Shown here in pieces: positions 1-8,530 of a DNA stretch of 28,038 nucleotides. The stretch is from the NCBI GenBank assembly GCA_040081465.1, contig JBEBGL010000026.1, positions 1 through 28,038 on the forward strand, written 5' to 3'. A program made the position numbers and the translations under genes. Each line of letters begins with the position of its first letter. Positions within the stretch are counted from its first letter, which is position 1. A model generated the notes under the pieces. The model saw only the letters and a program-made list of their open reading frames with translations. It had not been told where the DNA came from and searched no databases. This DNA comes from UBA668 sp040081465 (GTDB lineage: Bacteria > Actinomycetota > Acidimicrobiia > Acidimicrobiales > Ilumatobacteraceae).

Positions 1-18
1 AACGACAACCACATTGGC

Positions 19-24
19 TAACGT
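19..24 (+). promoter_or_regulatory. -10 element of a probable leaderless promoter
   Basis: TAACGT fits the actinobacterial -10 pattern TANNNT and ends exactly six bases before the GTG at 31. Transcription would then start at or next to the start codon. No Shine-Dalgarno sequence is visible, and the -35 region falls at the window edge. The same TANNNT-N6-GTG arrangement occurs before four other genes in this window. Confidence 0.45.
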
Positions 25-30
25 GCAACC

Positions 31-1284
31 GTGAGTTCCTTTCCGCCACCCCCATCTCCTCCGCCTCCCCCGCCGTCGCAGCAGCCAAATCAGCAGGCGG
101 CGTGGAGCACGCCGATCAGTTCGCTCACCGATCCGCCTCCACCGGTAGGCGCGAAGAAGTCGGGCATCCCGACGGTGGTTTGGATCGTCGCAGTCGTCGC
201 GCTATTAGGCGGCGGTGCCGTCGCCCTCTTCGCGCTTGGCGGTGACGACGACAAGAAGGCCGGAAGCGGTACGACTGTCGTGCTCGGTGCCGACGACACG
301 ATCGACACCGCAGGTACTGGCTCGGAAGACTCCACTCCGCAAGACACCACCCCGGCCTCGACGCCGACCGGAATCAGCGGCACTCGTGAAGACCCGGTAC
401 CAGTCGGTCAGGTCGCAGACATTGGTGGCGATTGGCGTTTACAGGTGCTCGACGTGATCCCAGATGCGTCAGAACAGATGGCCGCTGCCGACGAGTTTTA
501 TGACGCTCCGCCCGCTGGCTCCACCTACATGCTCGTCAGGATCGCGCTTGGTTACTTCGGTAGCGAAGACCCAAAGATCGCCTTCGAACCCGACGTTGAT
601 GTGTTTGGAAGCTCAGGCGTCACACTCGACGACTTCTGTCTCGCTACGGTGCCCGACGAAATCGATTTCTTTAACTATGTATTTTCGGGTGGAGTTGTTG
701 TCGGCAATGCCTGTTTCGTCGCTCCGATAGCGGAGGCCGGCACGTTCCAGCTGTTTGGGAAAGGCGACTTCTTCGACGACGAAGGTGTCTACCTAGAACT
801 TGGCGCGCCCAATGCAGCGGTGGAACCGATGGCATCACTCACCGGTCCGCAACCCGGCGCGGCGTCGACCGCCGCACGTCTCTCACCAACACCTGTGGGT
901 ACCCCAACTGACGTGGGATCTGATTGGCAGGTCACCGTCACAGGCGCAGTGCGCGACATAACTGCCGAGGTCCTGGCCGAGAACCAATTCAACGAGAAGC
1001 CACCGCCCGGCTATCACTTCGTCGGAATCGAAATGACGTTTGCATACAGCGGTGCTGGTGGAGCCTCGCCGGCACAGGTGTCGATCGGCGCGGTCAGCGA
1101 CGACAACGTTCAGCACGACGGCTACTGCGGCATCGTTCCTGGCGAGATCGATTTGTATACCGAACTCTTCGCGGGCGGAAGCGCTAGCGGCACGCTGTGC
1201 GTGCTCGTGCCCGAAAATGCAGGCAGCATCGCCCTGTTTGCAACGGCCGACTTCAACGGCTACCTCTGGTTCGCCACCAGCTAG
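31..1284 (+). CDS. Membrane-anchored protein with two DUF4352-like domains
   Basis: This 417-residue protein starts at GTG 31, supported by the -10 element six bases upstream. Residues 1-40 are Pro/Ser/Gln-rich and probably cytoplasmic. One hydrophobic segment at about 45-70 is followed by an acidic, Thr-rich linker and two homologous extracellular domains of about 130 residues (about 115-255 and 285-417). Each repeat shows a D-W-x-[LV]-x-V strand, a [YH]-x-[LV]-[VG]-[RI] strand and a Cys...P-x-E-I-D...F-x-G-G...G-x-x-C segment. The two Cys per domain suggest one disulfide each. The fold is typical of DUF4352-like immunoglobulin-type domains, whose molecular role is generally unknown. The stop codon shares CTAG with that of the convergent rlmB. 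Family level is fairly secure; function is not known. Confidence 0.75.
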   Translation: MSSFPPPPSPPPPPPSQQPNQQAAWSTPISSLTDPPPPVGAKKSGIPTVVWIVAVVALLGGGAVALFALGGDDDKKAGSGTTVVLGADDTIDTAGTGSEDSTPQDTTPASTPTGISGTREDPVPVGQVADIGGDWRLQVLDVIPDASEQMAAADEFYDAPPAGSTYMLVRIALGYFGSEDPKIAFEPDVDVFGSSGVTLDDFCLATVPDEIDFFNYVFSGGVVVGNACFVAPIAEAGTFQLFGKGDFFDDEGVYLELGAPNAAVEPMASLTGPQPGAASTAARLSPTPVGTPTDVGSDWQVTVTGAVRDITAEVLAENQFNEKPPPGYHFVGIEMTFAYSGAGGASPAQVSIGAVSDDNVQHDGYCGIVPGEIDLYTELFAGGSASGTLCVLVPENAGSIALFATADFNGYLWFATS

Positions 1285-2246
1285 CGCGAGCGGTGGCGCG
1301 CAACCTCGTACACCGCTAGGCCGGCGGCGGCACTGACGTTCAACGAACTCAGTCGGCCGCGCATCGGAATGCTGACGATCAGGTCGCAGCGCTCGCGCAC
1401 GAGACGCGACAGCCCTGCACCTTCGGCACCCAGCACTAGGCAGATTGCATCGGCAGCGAGGTCGCCAAGCTCGAACAAACTGCGCTCGGCGTCGTCGTCG
1501 AGACCTACAACCCAGATGCCAGCTTCTTTCATGCGTGCCAGTGCCGCTGGTAGTCCGCCGACAACGGCCATCGGCACGTGCTCGATTGCGCCGGCCGCTG
1601 ACTTAGCAACGGTGGGCGTCACGTGCACCGCACGATGGCGTGGCAGCACGACCCCGTGAACACCCGCGCCATCGCAACAGCGAAGCAGCGCGCCAAGGTT
1701 GCCAGGGTCGGTGACACCATCCACGGCAACAAGGAAGGGCGTGACCTTCGGTGTGCGGCGCAGCAATGTGGCGAGTTCGACTTCTTGCAATGGCTCGGCG
1801 AAGGCCAGCACACCTTGCGGTGCTTCGCTCTTGGCCTGCTGATCAAGCCGCTTGCGCGCGACCTGCGTAACGGTGACTCGCATTGTGCGCGCGATCTCGA
1901 CGATGTCGCTGACCACTTCGGTTGCATCCGGTTCCGCAGAGATCCAGATCTCGCGCACGCGACGCTTGCCAGCGATCAGGAGTTCGCGAACGGCCTGCCG
2001 ACCCTCGACTTGCTCGCCACCAAGCGGCTTGTCGACTGGCTTACGATCGGTCTCTTCGCCTGGCCGACTGATGCGCCCAGTGCGACCAGCACCGCGCGAT
2101 GCGAATTGCCGACTTCCAGTCGCGGGCGACTTGCTGCGCGCCGAACCTGCCGACGTCGCCGGCCGCGGCTTACTGGTGCGGGCCTTACCGGTACCCGACG
2201 TGCGTGCGCCGCGCGGACCGCCCTGTGCTGGCTTGCGCGGCTTCAC
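1281..2246 (-). CDS. rlmB: 23S rRNA (guanosine-2'-O-)-methyltransferase RlmB (SpoU/TrmH family)
   Basis: This enzyme transfers a methyl group from S-adenosylmethionine to the 2'-OH of a guanosine in 23S rRNA (G2251 in E. coli). A basic, low-complexity N-terminal tail of about 80 residues, rich in Lys, Arg, Pro, Gly and Ser, precedes the RlmB substrate-binding domain (VEGRQAVREL). The SpoU/TrmH knot domain follows with all three family motifs: DPGNLGALLR, LVLGAEGAGLS and IPMRGRLSSLNVSAAAG. The chosen GTG at 2246 overlaps the ispDF stop as GTGA, the junction style used by other operons here, and gives 321 residues. An upstream GTG at 2279 has a purine-rich AGGAAGG nine bases before it and would add 11 residues. 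The gene is probably co-transcribed with ispDF. Its TAG stop shares CTAG with the convergent gene at 31-1284. Confidence 0.92.
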   Translation of the reverse strand: MKPRKPAQGGPRGARTSGTGKARTSKPRPATSAGSARSKSPATGSRQFASRGAGRTGRISRPGEETDRKPVDKPLGGEQVEGRQAVRELLIAGKRRVREIWISAEPDATEVVSDIVEIARTMRVTVTQVARKRLDQQAKSEAPQGVLAFAEPLQEVELATLLRRTPKVTPFLVAVDGVTDPGNLGALLRCCDGAGVHGVVLPRHRAVHVTPTVAKSAAGAIEHVPMAVVGGLPAALARMKEAGIWVVGLDDDAERSLFELGDLAADAICLVLGAEGAGLSRLVRERCDLIVSIPMRGRLSSLNVSAAAGLAVYEVARHRSR

Positions 2247-3412
2247 TGCTGCACCGCGCTGATGATTGCCGTCGCCCACACGGCAATGCCTTCCTCGCGA
2301 CCGAGCGCGCCAAGTCCCTCTGCACGGCGACCCTTGACCGTGACCGGCGCGCCAGCAGCGTCGCTCAACCGCTGTTGCATCGCTTCACGTTGCGGTGCCA
2401 ACTTCGGTGCCTCGCACACGACCGAGCAGTCCACGTTGCCGATCGAGAAACCTGCGGCGCGGACGAGCGACGCCGCCTCGCGCAACAGCTCGATCGAGTC
2501 CGCGCCCTTCCACTTCGGATCGGTATCGGGGAAGTGTTCGCCGATGTCGCCAAGGCCGGCGGCGCCGAGCAGTGCGTCGATCACCGCATGCGCAACCGCA
2601 TCGGCATCGCTGTGACCGTGCAGACCACGACTGCCTTCAAACACGATGCCGCCAAGCACGAGCGGGCGCGCGGCATCGTCGCTGAAGCGATGAATGTCGA
2701 AACCCTGCCCAACTCGTGTCGTCATCGCTTCGTCCTCTTGCCGGATGTGCTGGCGCGCCCAACGCAGATCGTCGGGGTCGGTGATCTTACGGTTGTGTTC
2801 CTCGCCAGCCACCACAACGACCCTGCCGCCGGCGGCTTCCACCAAGGCTGCGTCGTCGGTCGCGTCGCCGGCACTGGCGTGGGCACGGCGCAACACATCG
2901 GCGCGGAAGGCTTGAGGAGTCTGCACCGCCCGCAGCGCAGCTCGGGCGGGCGTGCCGATCACCTTGCCATCGGCGGCCACCTGTTTGATCGTGTCGGAAA
3001 CGGGTAATCCCGGGACAGCGGCATCCGCGCCGTCGATCACTGCCGCGATCACCGTGGCAAACAGATCCGATGAAGCGAAAGGACGGGCGCCGTCATGAAC
3101 ACACACGATCGTGGCTTCGGCCGACACCTGCGCCAAACCGGCACGAACGCTGTCGCTGCGTGTCGCGCCACCTGCGATACCCCCCTCGCGGGTGGCGTCG
3201 GCCGCAGGCACGACGACGACAACACCGTCGCTCGCGCTGGTCGCTGCAGCTACACACCAATCGAGCACTCGTCGATCGCCGAGCCGTTCGTACTGTTTCG
3301 GGCCGCCGAAGCGTTGCCCGGTACCACCCGCTACGACAATCGTCCACACCGTTTCGCCACTGGCTGGCGACGCCGGTGACCGATCTGGCTGCGGTGGCCG
3401 AAGTGACGACAC
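2243..3412 (-). CDS. ispDF: Bifunctional IspD/IspF of the MEP isoprenoid pathway
   Basis: This 389-residue fusion covers two steps of the MEP pathway. The N-terminal half (about 20-225) is MEP cytidylyltransferase: it shows the CTP-binding VVAGGTGQRFGGPKQ loop and the VHDGARPF motif. The C-terminal half (about 230-389) is MECDP synthase: it shows the metal ligands in GFDIHRF and HSDADAVAHAVIDALLGA, plus DIGEHFPDTD. There is no stop between the halves, which are joined by RQEDEAMTTRVG; an internal ATG at the join could also give free IspF. The usual IspF segment ATTTEGLG reads GRRAEGLG here, so the threonines near the CDP site are replaced. GTG 3412 is favoured because TACCCT lies six bases upstream; GTG 3349, just before the conserved domain, is an alternative. 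IspD converts MEP and CTP to CDP-ME; IspF cyclises CDP-ME 2-phosphate. Confidence 0.93.
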   Translation of the reverse strand: MSSLRPPQPDRSPASPASGETVWTIVVAGGTGQRFGGPKQYERLGDRRVLDWCVAAATSASDGVVVVVPAADATREGGIAGGATRSDSVRAGLAQVSAEATIVCVHDGARPFASSDLFATVIAAVIDGADAAVPGLPVSDTIKQVAADGKVIGTPARAALRAVQTPQAFRADVLRRAHASAGDATDDAALVEAAGGRVVVVAGEEHNRKITDPDDLRWARQHIRQEDEAMTTRVGQGFDIHRFSDDAARPLVLGGIVFEGSRGLHGHSDADAVAHAVIDALLGAAGLGDIGEHFPDTDPKWKGADSIELLREAASLVRAAGFSIGNVDCSVVCEAPKLAPQREAMQQRLSDAAGAPVTVKGRRAEGLGALGREEGIAVWATAIISAVQQ

Positions 3413-3418
3413 CCGACG

Positions 3419-3424
3419 AGGGTA
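3419..3424 (-). promoter_or_regulatory. -10 element of a probable leaderless ispDF promoter
   Basis: On the minus strand TACCCT lies six bases before the GTG at 3412, matching TANNNT-N6-GTG. No convincing -35 was found. It falls in the 29-bp gap between ispDF and the divergent Crp-family gene, so the two promoters must overlap. Confidence 0.4.
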
Positions 3425-3441
3425 GTACCGTTCCGGCGACC

Positions 3442-4104
3442 ATGGCCCACGAAGAACAACTCGCCCGCACCGATTTCTTTGGTGGGGCCGCGCCCGCCCT
3501 GTTGCGTGAACTCGCGGCTCAGGGCAGCGAGCTGCCGCTTATCCGTGGCGACGTGTTGTTCCGCGAGGGCGACACGGCCGAATCGCTCTATCTCGTCATC
3601 AGCGGCCGCATCGCGATCGTCATCGCCAACCCAATCGATCATCGCGAGACAGTCGTCGCGCTGATGGATAGCGGCGACTTGTTCGGCGAAATGGCGTTGC
3701 TCGACGACGGCCCGCGCTCGGCGATGGCGCGTGCCCTCGAGCCGTCGACCGTATTCGCAATCCCGTTCGCGCCAGTGATCACCGCGTTCCGCAACGACCC
3801 GACATTGTTGTGGGGCGTCACCCGTCTACTTGCGCACCGGTTGCGTGTGATGGACGAAGCGCTCGCCGACAGCGTGTTCCTCGACGTCACTGGCCGCACG
3901 GCCAAGCGACTGCTCGAGCTGTCCGCAGGCGCGGATGAGTTCGTGTTGCCGATCACCCAGGAAGAACTAGCCGGCATGGTCGGCGCATCGCGCGAGCGCG
4001 TGAACAAGTCGATTGCCAGCTTCATCCGCCTTGGCTGGATCGACCAACACGACAGGCAATACAAGATCACGCGCCGCGACGCCTTGGAGTTGCGGGCCCG
4101 TTAG
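3442..4104 (+). CDS. Crp/Fnr-family transcriptional regulator
   Basis: This 220-residue cytoplasmic DNA-binding regulator has a cyclic-nucleotide-binding jelly roll at about 10-125, with the phosphate-binding cassette GDLFGEMALLDDGPRSA (key residues E83 and R92), so cAMP or a related nucleotide is a plausible ligand. A long dimerisation helix follows at about 125-145. The winged helix at about 170-215 contains ITQEELAGMVGASRERVNK as its HTH. ATG 3442 gives the normal family length. An in-frame GTG at 3376 would give 242 residues but would overlap ispDF. No Cys cluster for an FNR iron-sulfur site is seen. The stop overlaps the convergent serA stop by 4 bp. Target genes cannot be named from this window. 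Confidence 0.9.
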   Translation: MAHEEQLARTDFFGGAAPALLRELAAQGSELPLIRGDVLFREGDTAESLYLVISGRIAIVIANPIDHRETVVALMDSGDLFGEMALLDDGPRSAMARALEPSTVFAIPFAPVITAFRNDPTLLWGVTRLLAHRLRVMDEALADSVFLDVTGRTAKRLLELSAGADEFVLPITQEELAGMVGASRERVNKSIASFIRLGWIDQHDRQYKITRRDALELRAR

Positions 4105-5672
4105 ACCTCGTCGATTGGGTCTACGCCGGTGATGCCGGGTAGCAACCGCAGTTCGTCGATCACGGGTTGCGGCACGGCGCTGTCGGTGTCGAGCACCATC
4201 AATGCGCTGCCCCCGCCCTTGGTTCGACCAACAGCCATGTTCGAAATGTTGACGCCGTAGTTACCCATCGTGGTACCGACGGCACCAATCATTCCTGGTC
4301 GGTCGTCATTGCGCACGACTAGGAGGTGACGCGACGGCGGCACTTCGACATCGTGATCGTCAACCATGACGATGCGGGTCTCCATACGCAGACCGGCGAG
4401 CGTGCCTGCGAGCGAGTGACCGCACGACGAACGCAACGTGATCTTGTTGCGATAGTCGTCGCTCGTTGCCGTCTTCCAATCGCTCACGGTCATGCCAACC
4501 CCGGCGGCGAGTATCGGTGCATTCACGAATGTGACGGGCTCGGGCGTCACGGCCGACAGCAGGCCACGCAGTACCGACAATTGAAGAATGCGCGTGTCGT
4601 ACTCCGCGATCTGGCCAGCGAACGCAATCTCCAATGTCGCTGGCGCTCCACGACAGAGTCCAGCCATTAGTCGACCCAACCGTTCGGCAAGCGGCAGGAA
4701 CGGACGGATTGTCGCCGATGCCTCAGCCGCGTCAATGTTCACCGCGAACGGAACGAACTCGCCAGCAAGCGCGAGCTGCACCATCTCGGCAATGGTGTCG
4801 CTCGCCTTGTCTTGCGCCTCACGTGTAGACGCTCCGAGATGCGGGGTAACCACAACATTGTCGAGTTGGAACAACGGTGAGTCGGTGCACGGTTCGTCGG
4901 CAAACACGTCGAGCCCGGCACCAGCGATCTGTCCGCTACTCAGCGCGTCGTAGAGCGCGGCCTCGTCGATGACGCCGCCGCGCGACGTGTTGACGAGCCG
5001 TAGATTCGGTTTCGCGAGCGCGAGCACTTCTGCATCAATGAGCTTCGTCGTCTCAGCAGTTAGCGGCAGGTGGATAGAGAGGAAGTCGCTGCGGCGTACA
5101 CAATCCTCAAGCGAGGTCAGCTCGACATCCATGCCTTTCGCTCGTTCGGCAGTGATGTACGGATCGAACGCAATCAGTCGCATTCCCAAAGCCGCGCATC
5201 GCTGCGCGACTAGCGCACCAACGCGTCCGAGCCCGAGTATCCCCATCGTCTTGCCGTACAGCTCGACGCCCTCCCACCGACTTCGTTCCCACGCGCCGCC
5301 CTTCAGCGACGCATGCGCCTGCGGCACGTTGCGTGCACAGGCGAGCAGAAGCGCCATCGCTTGTTCGGCAGCCGAGACGACGTTCGACTGCGGCGCGTTG
5401 ACTACCAGCACGCCTTGGCGTGTTGCGGCCGGCACGTCGATGTTGTCGAGTCCGATACCGGCGCGGCCAACAACTACCAGGTCGGGTGCGGCAGCGAGCA
5501 CTGCGCTGGTGACCTTCGTTGCGGAGCGCACGATCAGCGCGTTCGCACCTTTCACGGTCTTCAACAGATCGTCGGGGGTGAGGCCGTGGCGAATCTCAAC
5601 CTGATGGCCCGCCTTACGCAGCAGTTCCAACCCGTTGTCGGCGATTGCTTCGGTGACGAGAATCCGTGCCAC
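4101..5672 (-). CDS. serA: D-3-phosphoglycerate dehydrogenase, ACT-domain form
   Basis: SerA catalyses the first committed step of serine synthesis, oxidation of 3-phosphoglycerate by NAD+. The 523 residues match the long form typical of Mycobacterium and relatives. The substrate-binding domain is at about 1-95 and 285-315, and the Rossmann domain at about 100-285 has the NAD loop LGLGRVGALVA. Catalytic residues are R231 (NTSRGG), E260 (FADEP) and H278 (TPHLGAST). An intervening ASB domain lies at about 320-440 and a C-terminal ACT domain at about 450-523, the usual site of serine feedback inhibition. The GTG start is supported by a promoter whose -10 ends six bases upstream. serC is divergent, 39 bp away. 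Confidence 0.97.
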   Translation of the reverse strand: MARILVTEAIADNGLELLRKAGHQVEIRHGLTPDDLLKTVKGANALIVRSATKVTSAVLAAAPDLVVVGRAGIGLDNIDVPAATRQGVLVVNAPQSNVVSAAEQAMALLLACARNVPQAHASLKGGAWERSRWEGVELYGKTMGILGLGRVGALVAQRCAALGMRLIAFDPYITAERAKGMDVELTSLEDCVRRSDFLSIHLPLTAETTKLIDAEVLALAKPNLRLVNTSRGGVIDEAALYDALSSGQIAGAGLDVFADEPCTDSPLFQLDNVVVTPHLGASTREAQDKASDTIAEMVQLALAGEFVPFAVNIDAAEASATIRPFLPLAERLGRLMAGLCRGAPATLEIAFAGQIAEYDTRILQLSVLRGLLSAVTPEPVTFVNAPILAAGVGMTVSDWKTATSDDYRNKITLRSSCGHSLAGTLAGLRMETRIVMVDDHDVEVPPSRHLLVVRNDDRPGMIGAVGTTMGNYGVNISNMAVGRTKGGGSALMVLDTDSAVPQPVIDELRLLPGITGVDPIDEV

Positions 5673-5678
5673 CGGAAC

Positions 5679-5706
5679 AAGTTACGGCATGGGTCATAAA
5701 GTGCAA
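5679..5706 (-). promoter_or_regulatory. serA promoter (-35 TTGCAC, -10 TAACTT)
   Basis: On the minus strand TTGCAC (5706-5701) is followed after 16 bases by TAACTT (5684-5679). Six bases later comes the serA GTG, which implies a leaderless transcript. This promoter occupies nearly the whole 39-bp gap to serC, so the two divergent promoters overlap and may be co-controlled. Confidence 0.5.
5697..5702 (+). promoter_or_regulatory. Possible -10 element for serC
   Basis: TAAAGT lies nine bases before the serC ATG, which would leave a leader of two or three bases. No good -35 is visible. It overlaps the -35 of the divergent serA promoter. Confidence 0.3.
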
Positions 5707-5711
5707 CTCTG

Positions 5712-6845
5712 ATGCCGACATCACCAATCACGATTCCACGCGATCTGCTTCCCGCTGACGGACGCTTCGGCTGCGGACCCTCCAAGATCCGTCAGCAAGC
5801 GATCGATGCATTGACCACAGCCGCGCCAACGCTGCTTGGGACGTCACATCGCCAGGTACCCGTTCGCCAACTTGTGGGTCGCGTGCGCGCAGGCTTGCGC
5901 GAGTTGTTCGAACTTCCCGACGGCTACGAGGTGGTCCTTGGCAACGGGGGCACGACTGTCTTCTGGGACGCGGCCACGTTCGGACTGATCCGAAAGAAGA
6001 GTCAACACGTCAGCTACGGCGAATTCTCGGCGCGCTTCGCGCAGGCCGCAAAGACTGCACCGCACTTGGATGAGCCTGTAATCATCGAAGCGGCACCCGG
6101 CACTCGATCGCGAGCAGTTGCACAAGTCGACGTTGACACCTATTGCTTGGTGCACAACGAGACCTCCACCGGAGTGGTCTCTGCTGTTGAACGGCCGGTC
6201 GGAACTGCAGCGGCGAACGACGAGCTGGTGCTTGTCGACGCAACGTCAGCAGCCGGCGGTCTACCGGTGAAGGCCAGCGAGTTCGACTGCTACTACTTCG
6301 CGCCACAGAAATGCTTCGCATCCGACGGAGGCCTGTGGGTCGCGCTGTGCTCCGAGGCCGCCCTAGCGCGCATGGACAGCATCAAGCAGAGCGGCCGTTG
6401 GCAGCCAGCGTCACTCGATCTCACGATCGCGCGCACGAACAGCAACCTCGACCAGACCTACAACACTCCTGCGCTCGCAACGCTGTTCCTGTTCGCCGAA
6501 CAGATCACGTGGATCCTCGACAACGGTGGTCTTGCGTGGGCTACCGCTCGTTGCGCCGAGTCGGCGTCAATCCTCTACGACTGGGCCGAACGATCGTCAT
6601 ACGCGCAACCGTTCGTTGCCAACCCCGACGAGAGGTCACCGGTAGTAGGAACAATCGACCTCATCGGAGTCGACGCCGAAGAAGTCATCGCCGCGTTACG
6701 CGCCAACGGCATCGTCGACACCGACGGCTATCGCAAGTTGGGTCGCAATCAAATGCGAATCGGAATGTTCCCCGCCGTCGAACCAACCGACGTCAAAGCA
6801 CTAACAGAGTGCATCGACTACGTAGTCGAACGGCTGATGGACTGA
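5712..6845 (+). CDS. serC: Phosphoserine aminotransferase
   Basis: SerC transaminates 3-phosphohydroxypyruvate with glutamate to give O-phosphoserine, using pyridoxal phosphate; it is the step after SerA. The 377-residue length and the N-terminal PADGRFGCGPSKIR are typical of the actinobacterial branch of the family (class V aminotransferase fold). The PLP Schiff-base lysine is K200 in YYFAPQKCFASDGG, preceded by DATSAAGG, which carries the aspartate that pairs with the PLP nitrogen. The HNETSTGV segment also fits the active site. Divergent pairing with serA from a 39-bp gap supports the assignment. The ATG start has no Shine-Dalgarno sequence. Confidence 0.96.
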   Translation: MPTSPITIPRDLLPADGRFGCGPSKIRQQAIDALTTAAPTLLGTSHRQVPVRQLVGRVRAGLRELFELPDGYEVVLGNGGTTVFWDAATFGLIRKKSQHVSYGEFSARFAQAAKTAPHLDEPVIIEAAPGTRSRAVAQVDVDTYCLVHNETSTGVVSAVERPVGTAAANDELVLVDATSAAGGLPVKASEFDCYYFAPQKCFASDGGLWVALCSEAALARMDSIKQSGRWQPASLDLTIARTNSNLDQTYNTPALATLFLFAEQITWILDNGGLAWATARCAESASILYDWAERSSYAQPFVANPDERSPVVGTIDLIGVDAEEVIAALRANGIVDTDGYRKLGRNQMRIGMFPAVEPTDVKALTECIDYVVERLMD

Positions 6846-6854
6846 CGGACGCTC

Positions 6855-7616
6855 TTAGGCGTCGCGGCGGTTTACAGCCCAGGCGCCGATTGCGGCCAGC
6901 ACTGTTGCTACTCCGCCGAAATACAGGCCTGCGATAACGCGGCTGGGGCCATCGAAGTCGTTGAACTCGACGAAGACGAGGCTGATTCCTGCCTGGAACG
7001 GCATCCAAGCACCAACATTTTCCCAGCCGGTAGCCACACCAATCAGGCCACCGATCAGACCTTCGGCGATCAATGGCCACACGATCAGGATTGAAATTGC
7101 GGCGGGCGTACTGCGAGTCATCATTCCAAGTCCGTAACCGGCCAATGACATCAGTCCAGCCAACAGCACGGTGCCAAGCAGTGCTGCGGAGGCGCTCGGG
7201 TACGCGTCGAAATCGATGGTCGCCCCTTGGCCTTCGGCGAGTTGTTGGCCGACGAATACGCCGATCAGCACAACGAAGACGACCAATACCATCGCGGTAC
7301 CTATGGCCACAATGCCTTTACCAGCGATCACGCGCATGCGCCGCGGTACTGCAGCGAAGGTTGGGCGAATAGTGCCGAACCCGAACTCACCTGTGATCGA
7401 CGCCGCAGCGATCACTCCGCACAGCAGTGTCGTCACGACGGTCGTACCAGTGAGAACCTCGAGAAGTATCAGTCCCGTGAAATCGGAGTCGTCGCCGCTG
7501 AAGAACGCCGTCAGCAACGTGACAATCAGCGGGAACGCGAACGCAATGATGCCGAGAATCCAGTTCATCCGCACCGTGCGCAACTTGATCCACTCGGAAC
7601 GCAGCACGTTGATCAT
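6855..7616 (-). CDS. ABC-2 type transporter permease
   Basis: This 253-residue integral membrane protein has about six hydrophobic segments. It opens with the SEWIKLRTVR signature common to actinobacterial ABC-2 permeases, and ITGEFGFGTIRPTFAAVPRR matches the family's cytoplasmic loop. Such proteins form the membrane channel of export-type ABC systems. Its ATG overlaps the ATPase stop as ATGA, which argues for coupled translation and a complex with that ATPase. The transported substrate is unknown. It ends 9 bp from the convergent serC, with no obvious hairpin terminator between them. Confidence 0.88.
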   Translation of the reverse strand: MINVLRSEWIKLRTVRMNWILGIIAFAFPLIVTLLTAFFSGDDSDFTGLILLEVLTGTTVVTTLLCGVIAAASITGEFGFGTIRPTFAAVPRRMRVIAGKGIVAIGTAMVLVVFVVLIGVFVGQQLAEGQGATIDFDAYPSASAALLGTVLLAGLMSLAGYGLGMMTRSTPAAISILIVWPLIAEGLIGGLIGVATGWENVGAWMPFQAGISLVFVEFNDFDGPSRVIAGLYFGGVATVLAAIGAWAVNRRDA

Positions 7617-8530
7617 GACGCGACCTCCGTTACACCCGAGCGGAACTCCTGCGCGGCCGCAGTTACCTTCAGGAATGCGTCTTCCAGCGATCCGGTCTGC
7701 GGCGACAACTCGTGCAGCACAAGATTGCCCGCGGCTGCCAATTCGCCGACCGTCTCGCAGGTGAGTCCGCGCACGTCGAGCGCATCAGCGGTCTCCGTCA
7801 CCTCGCCGCCCGCTTTGGCGAGTGCGCCGCGCAGCGATTTCACTGCCGGACCCTTCACACGCACCCAGCGATCGGCATGGCGCTCGATGAACTCGTTGAC
7901 GGTGCCCTGCTCGATCAGACGACCCTGACCGATAACAACCAAATCACTGGCCATCAACGCAATCTCCGACAGCTGATGACTACTGACCAACACGGTGCGA
8001 CCTTCGCTCGCGAGGTGCGTCAGCACATCGCGAATCCAGCGAATGCCCTCTGGGTCGAGACCGTTAGCGGGCTCATCGAGAATGACTGTGTGTGGGTCGC
8101 CCAACAAAACGGCGGCGAGGCCGAGCCGTTGGCGCATACCCAACGAATAAGTGCGCAGCCGTGCACCCGCAACAGCCGTGAGCCCGACAAGGTTAAGTAC
8201 CTCGTCGACACGCGCCCGCGCAATGCCATTGCTTGCGGCTAGCCAGCGCAGGTGGTTGCGACCGCTACGACCGGGGTGCACATACCCGGCATCCAGCAAA
8301 GCGCCGACTTCGTGTAGCGGCGACTTCAGGTCGCGGAACCGACGGTTGTCGAACAACATCGTGCCGCGCTCTGGCCGATCGAGATCGAGCATGCAACGCA
8401 TTGTTGTGCTCTTGCCGGAACCATTGGGGCCGAGGAAGCCGGTGACCACACCAGGCCTTACCTCGAAGCTGAGTTGATCGACCGCTGTCTTGTTGCCGAA
8501 CCGCTTCGTGAGTTCGGCGACTGTGATCAC
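7613..8530 (-). CDS. ABC transporter ATP-binding protein (DrrA/CcmA type)
   Basis: This 305-residue ATPase would power the adjacent ABC-2 permease. It shows Walker A GPNGSGKST (34-42), the signature YSLGMRQRLG (128-137), Walker B VILDEP (149-154), a D-loop GLD and the switch histidine in VSSHQLSE. The C-terminal 80 or so residues form an extra domain, as in DrrA-type exporters. The GTG start overlaps the upstream lipoprotein stop as GTGA, and its own stop overlaps the permease start. The three genes therefore form a tightly coupled operon. Family is certain; substrate is not known. Confidence 0.93.
   Translation of the reverse strand: MITVAELTKRFGNKTAVDQLSFEVRPGVVTGFLGPNGSGKSTTMRCMLDLDRPERGTMLFDNRRFRDLKSPLHEVGALLDAGYVHPGRSGRNHLRWLAASNGIARARVDEVLNLVGLTAVAGARLRTYSLGMRQRLGLAAVLLGDPHTVILDEPANGLDPEGIRWIRDVLTHLASEGRTVLVSSHQLSEIALMASDLVVIGQGRLIEQGTVNEFIERHADRWVRVKGPAVKSLRGALAKAGGEVTETADALDVRGLTCETVGELAAAGNLVLHELSPQTGSLEDAFLKVTAAAQEFRSGVTEVAS

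Noticed and set aside
1623..2615. Plus-strand open frame of 330 codons
   Set aside because: It is antisense to rlmB and ispDF, whose motifs are unambiguous. Its translation is Arg/Thr/Ser-rich without any domain, as expected for a shadow frame in GC-rich DNA.
6846..6854. Rho-independent terminators at the convergent junctions
   Set aside because: The convergent gaps (1281-1284, 4101-4104, 6846-6854, 15319-15328, 24629-24639) are overlaps or a few bases long and hold no hairpin followed by a T-tract.
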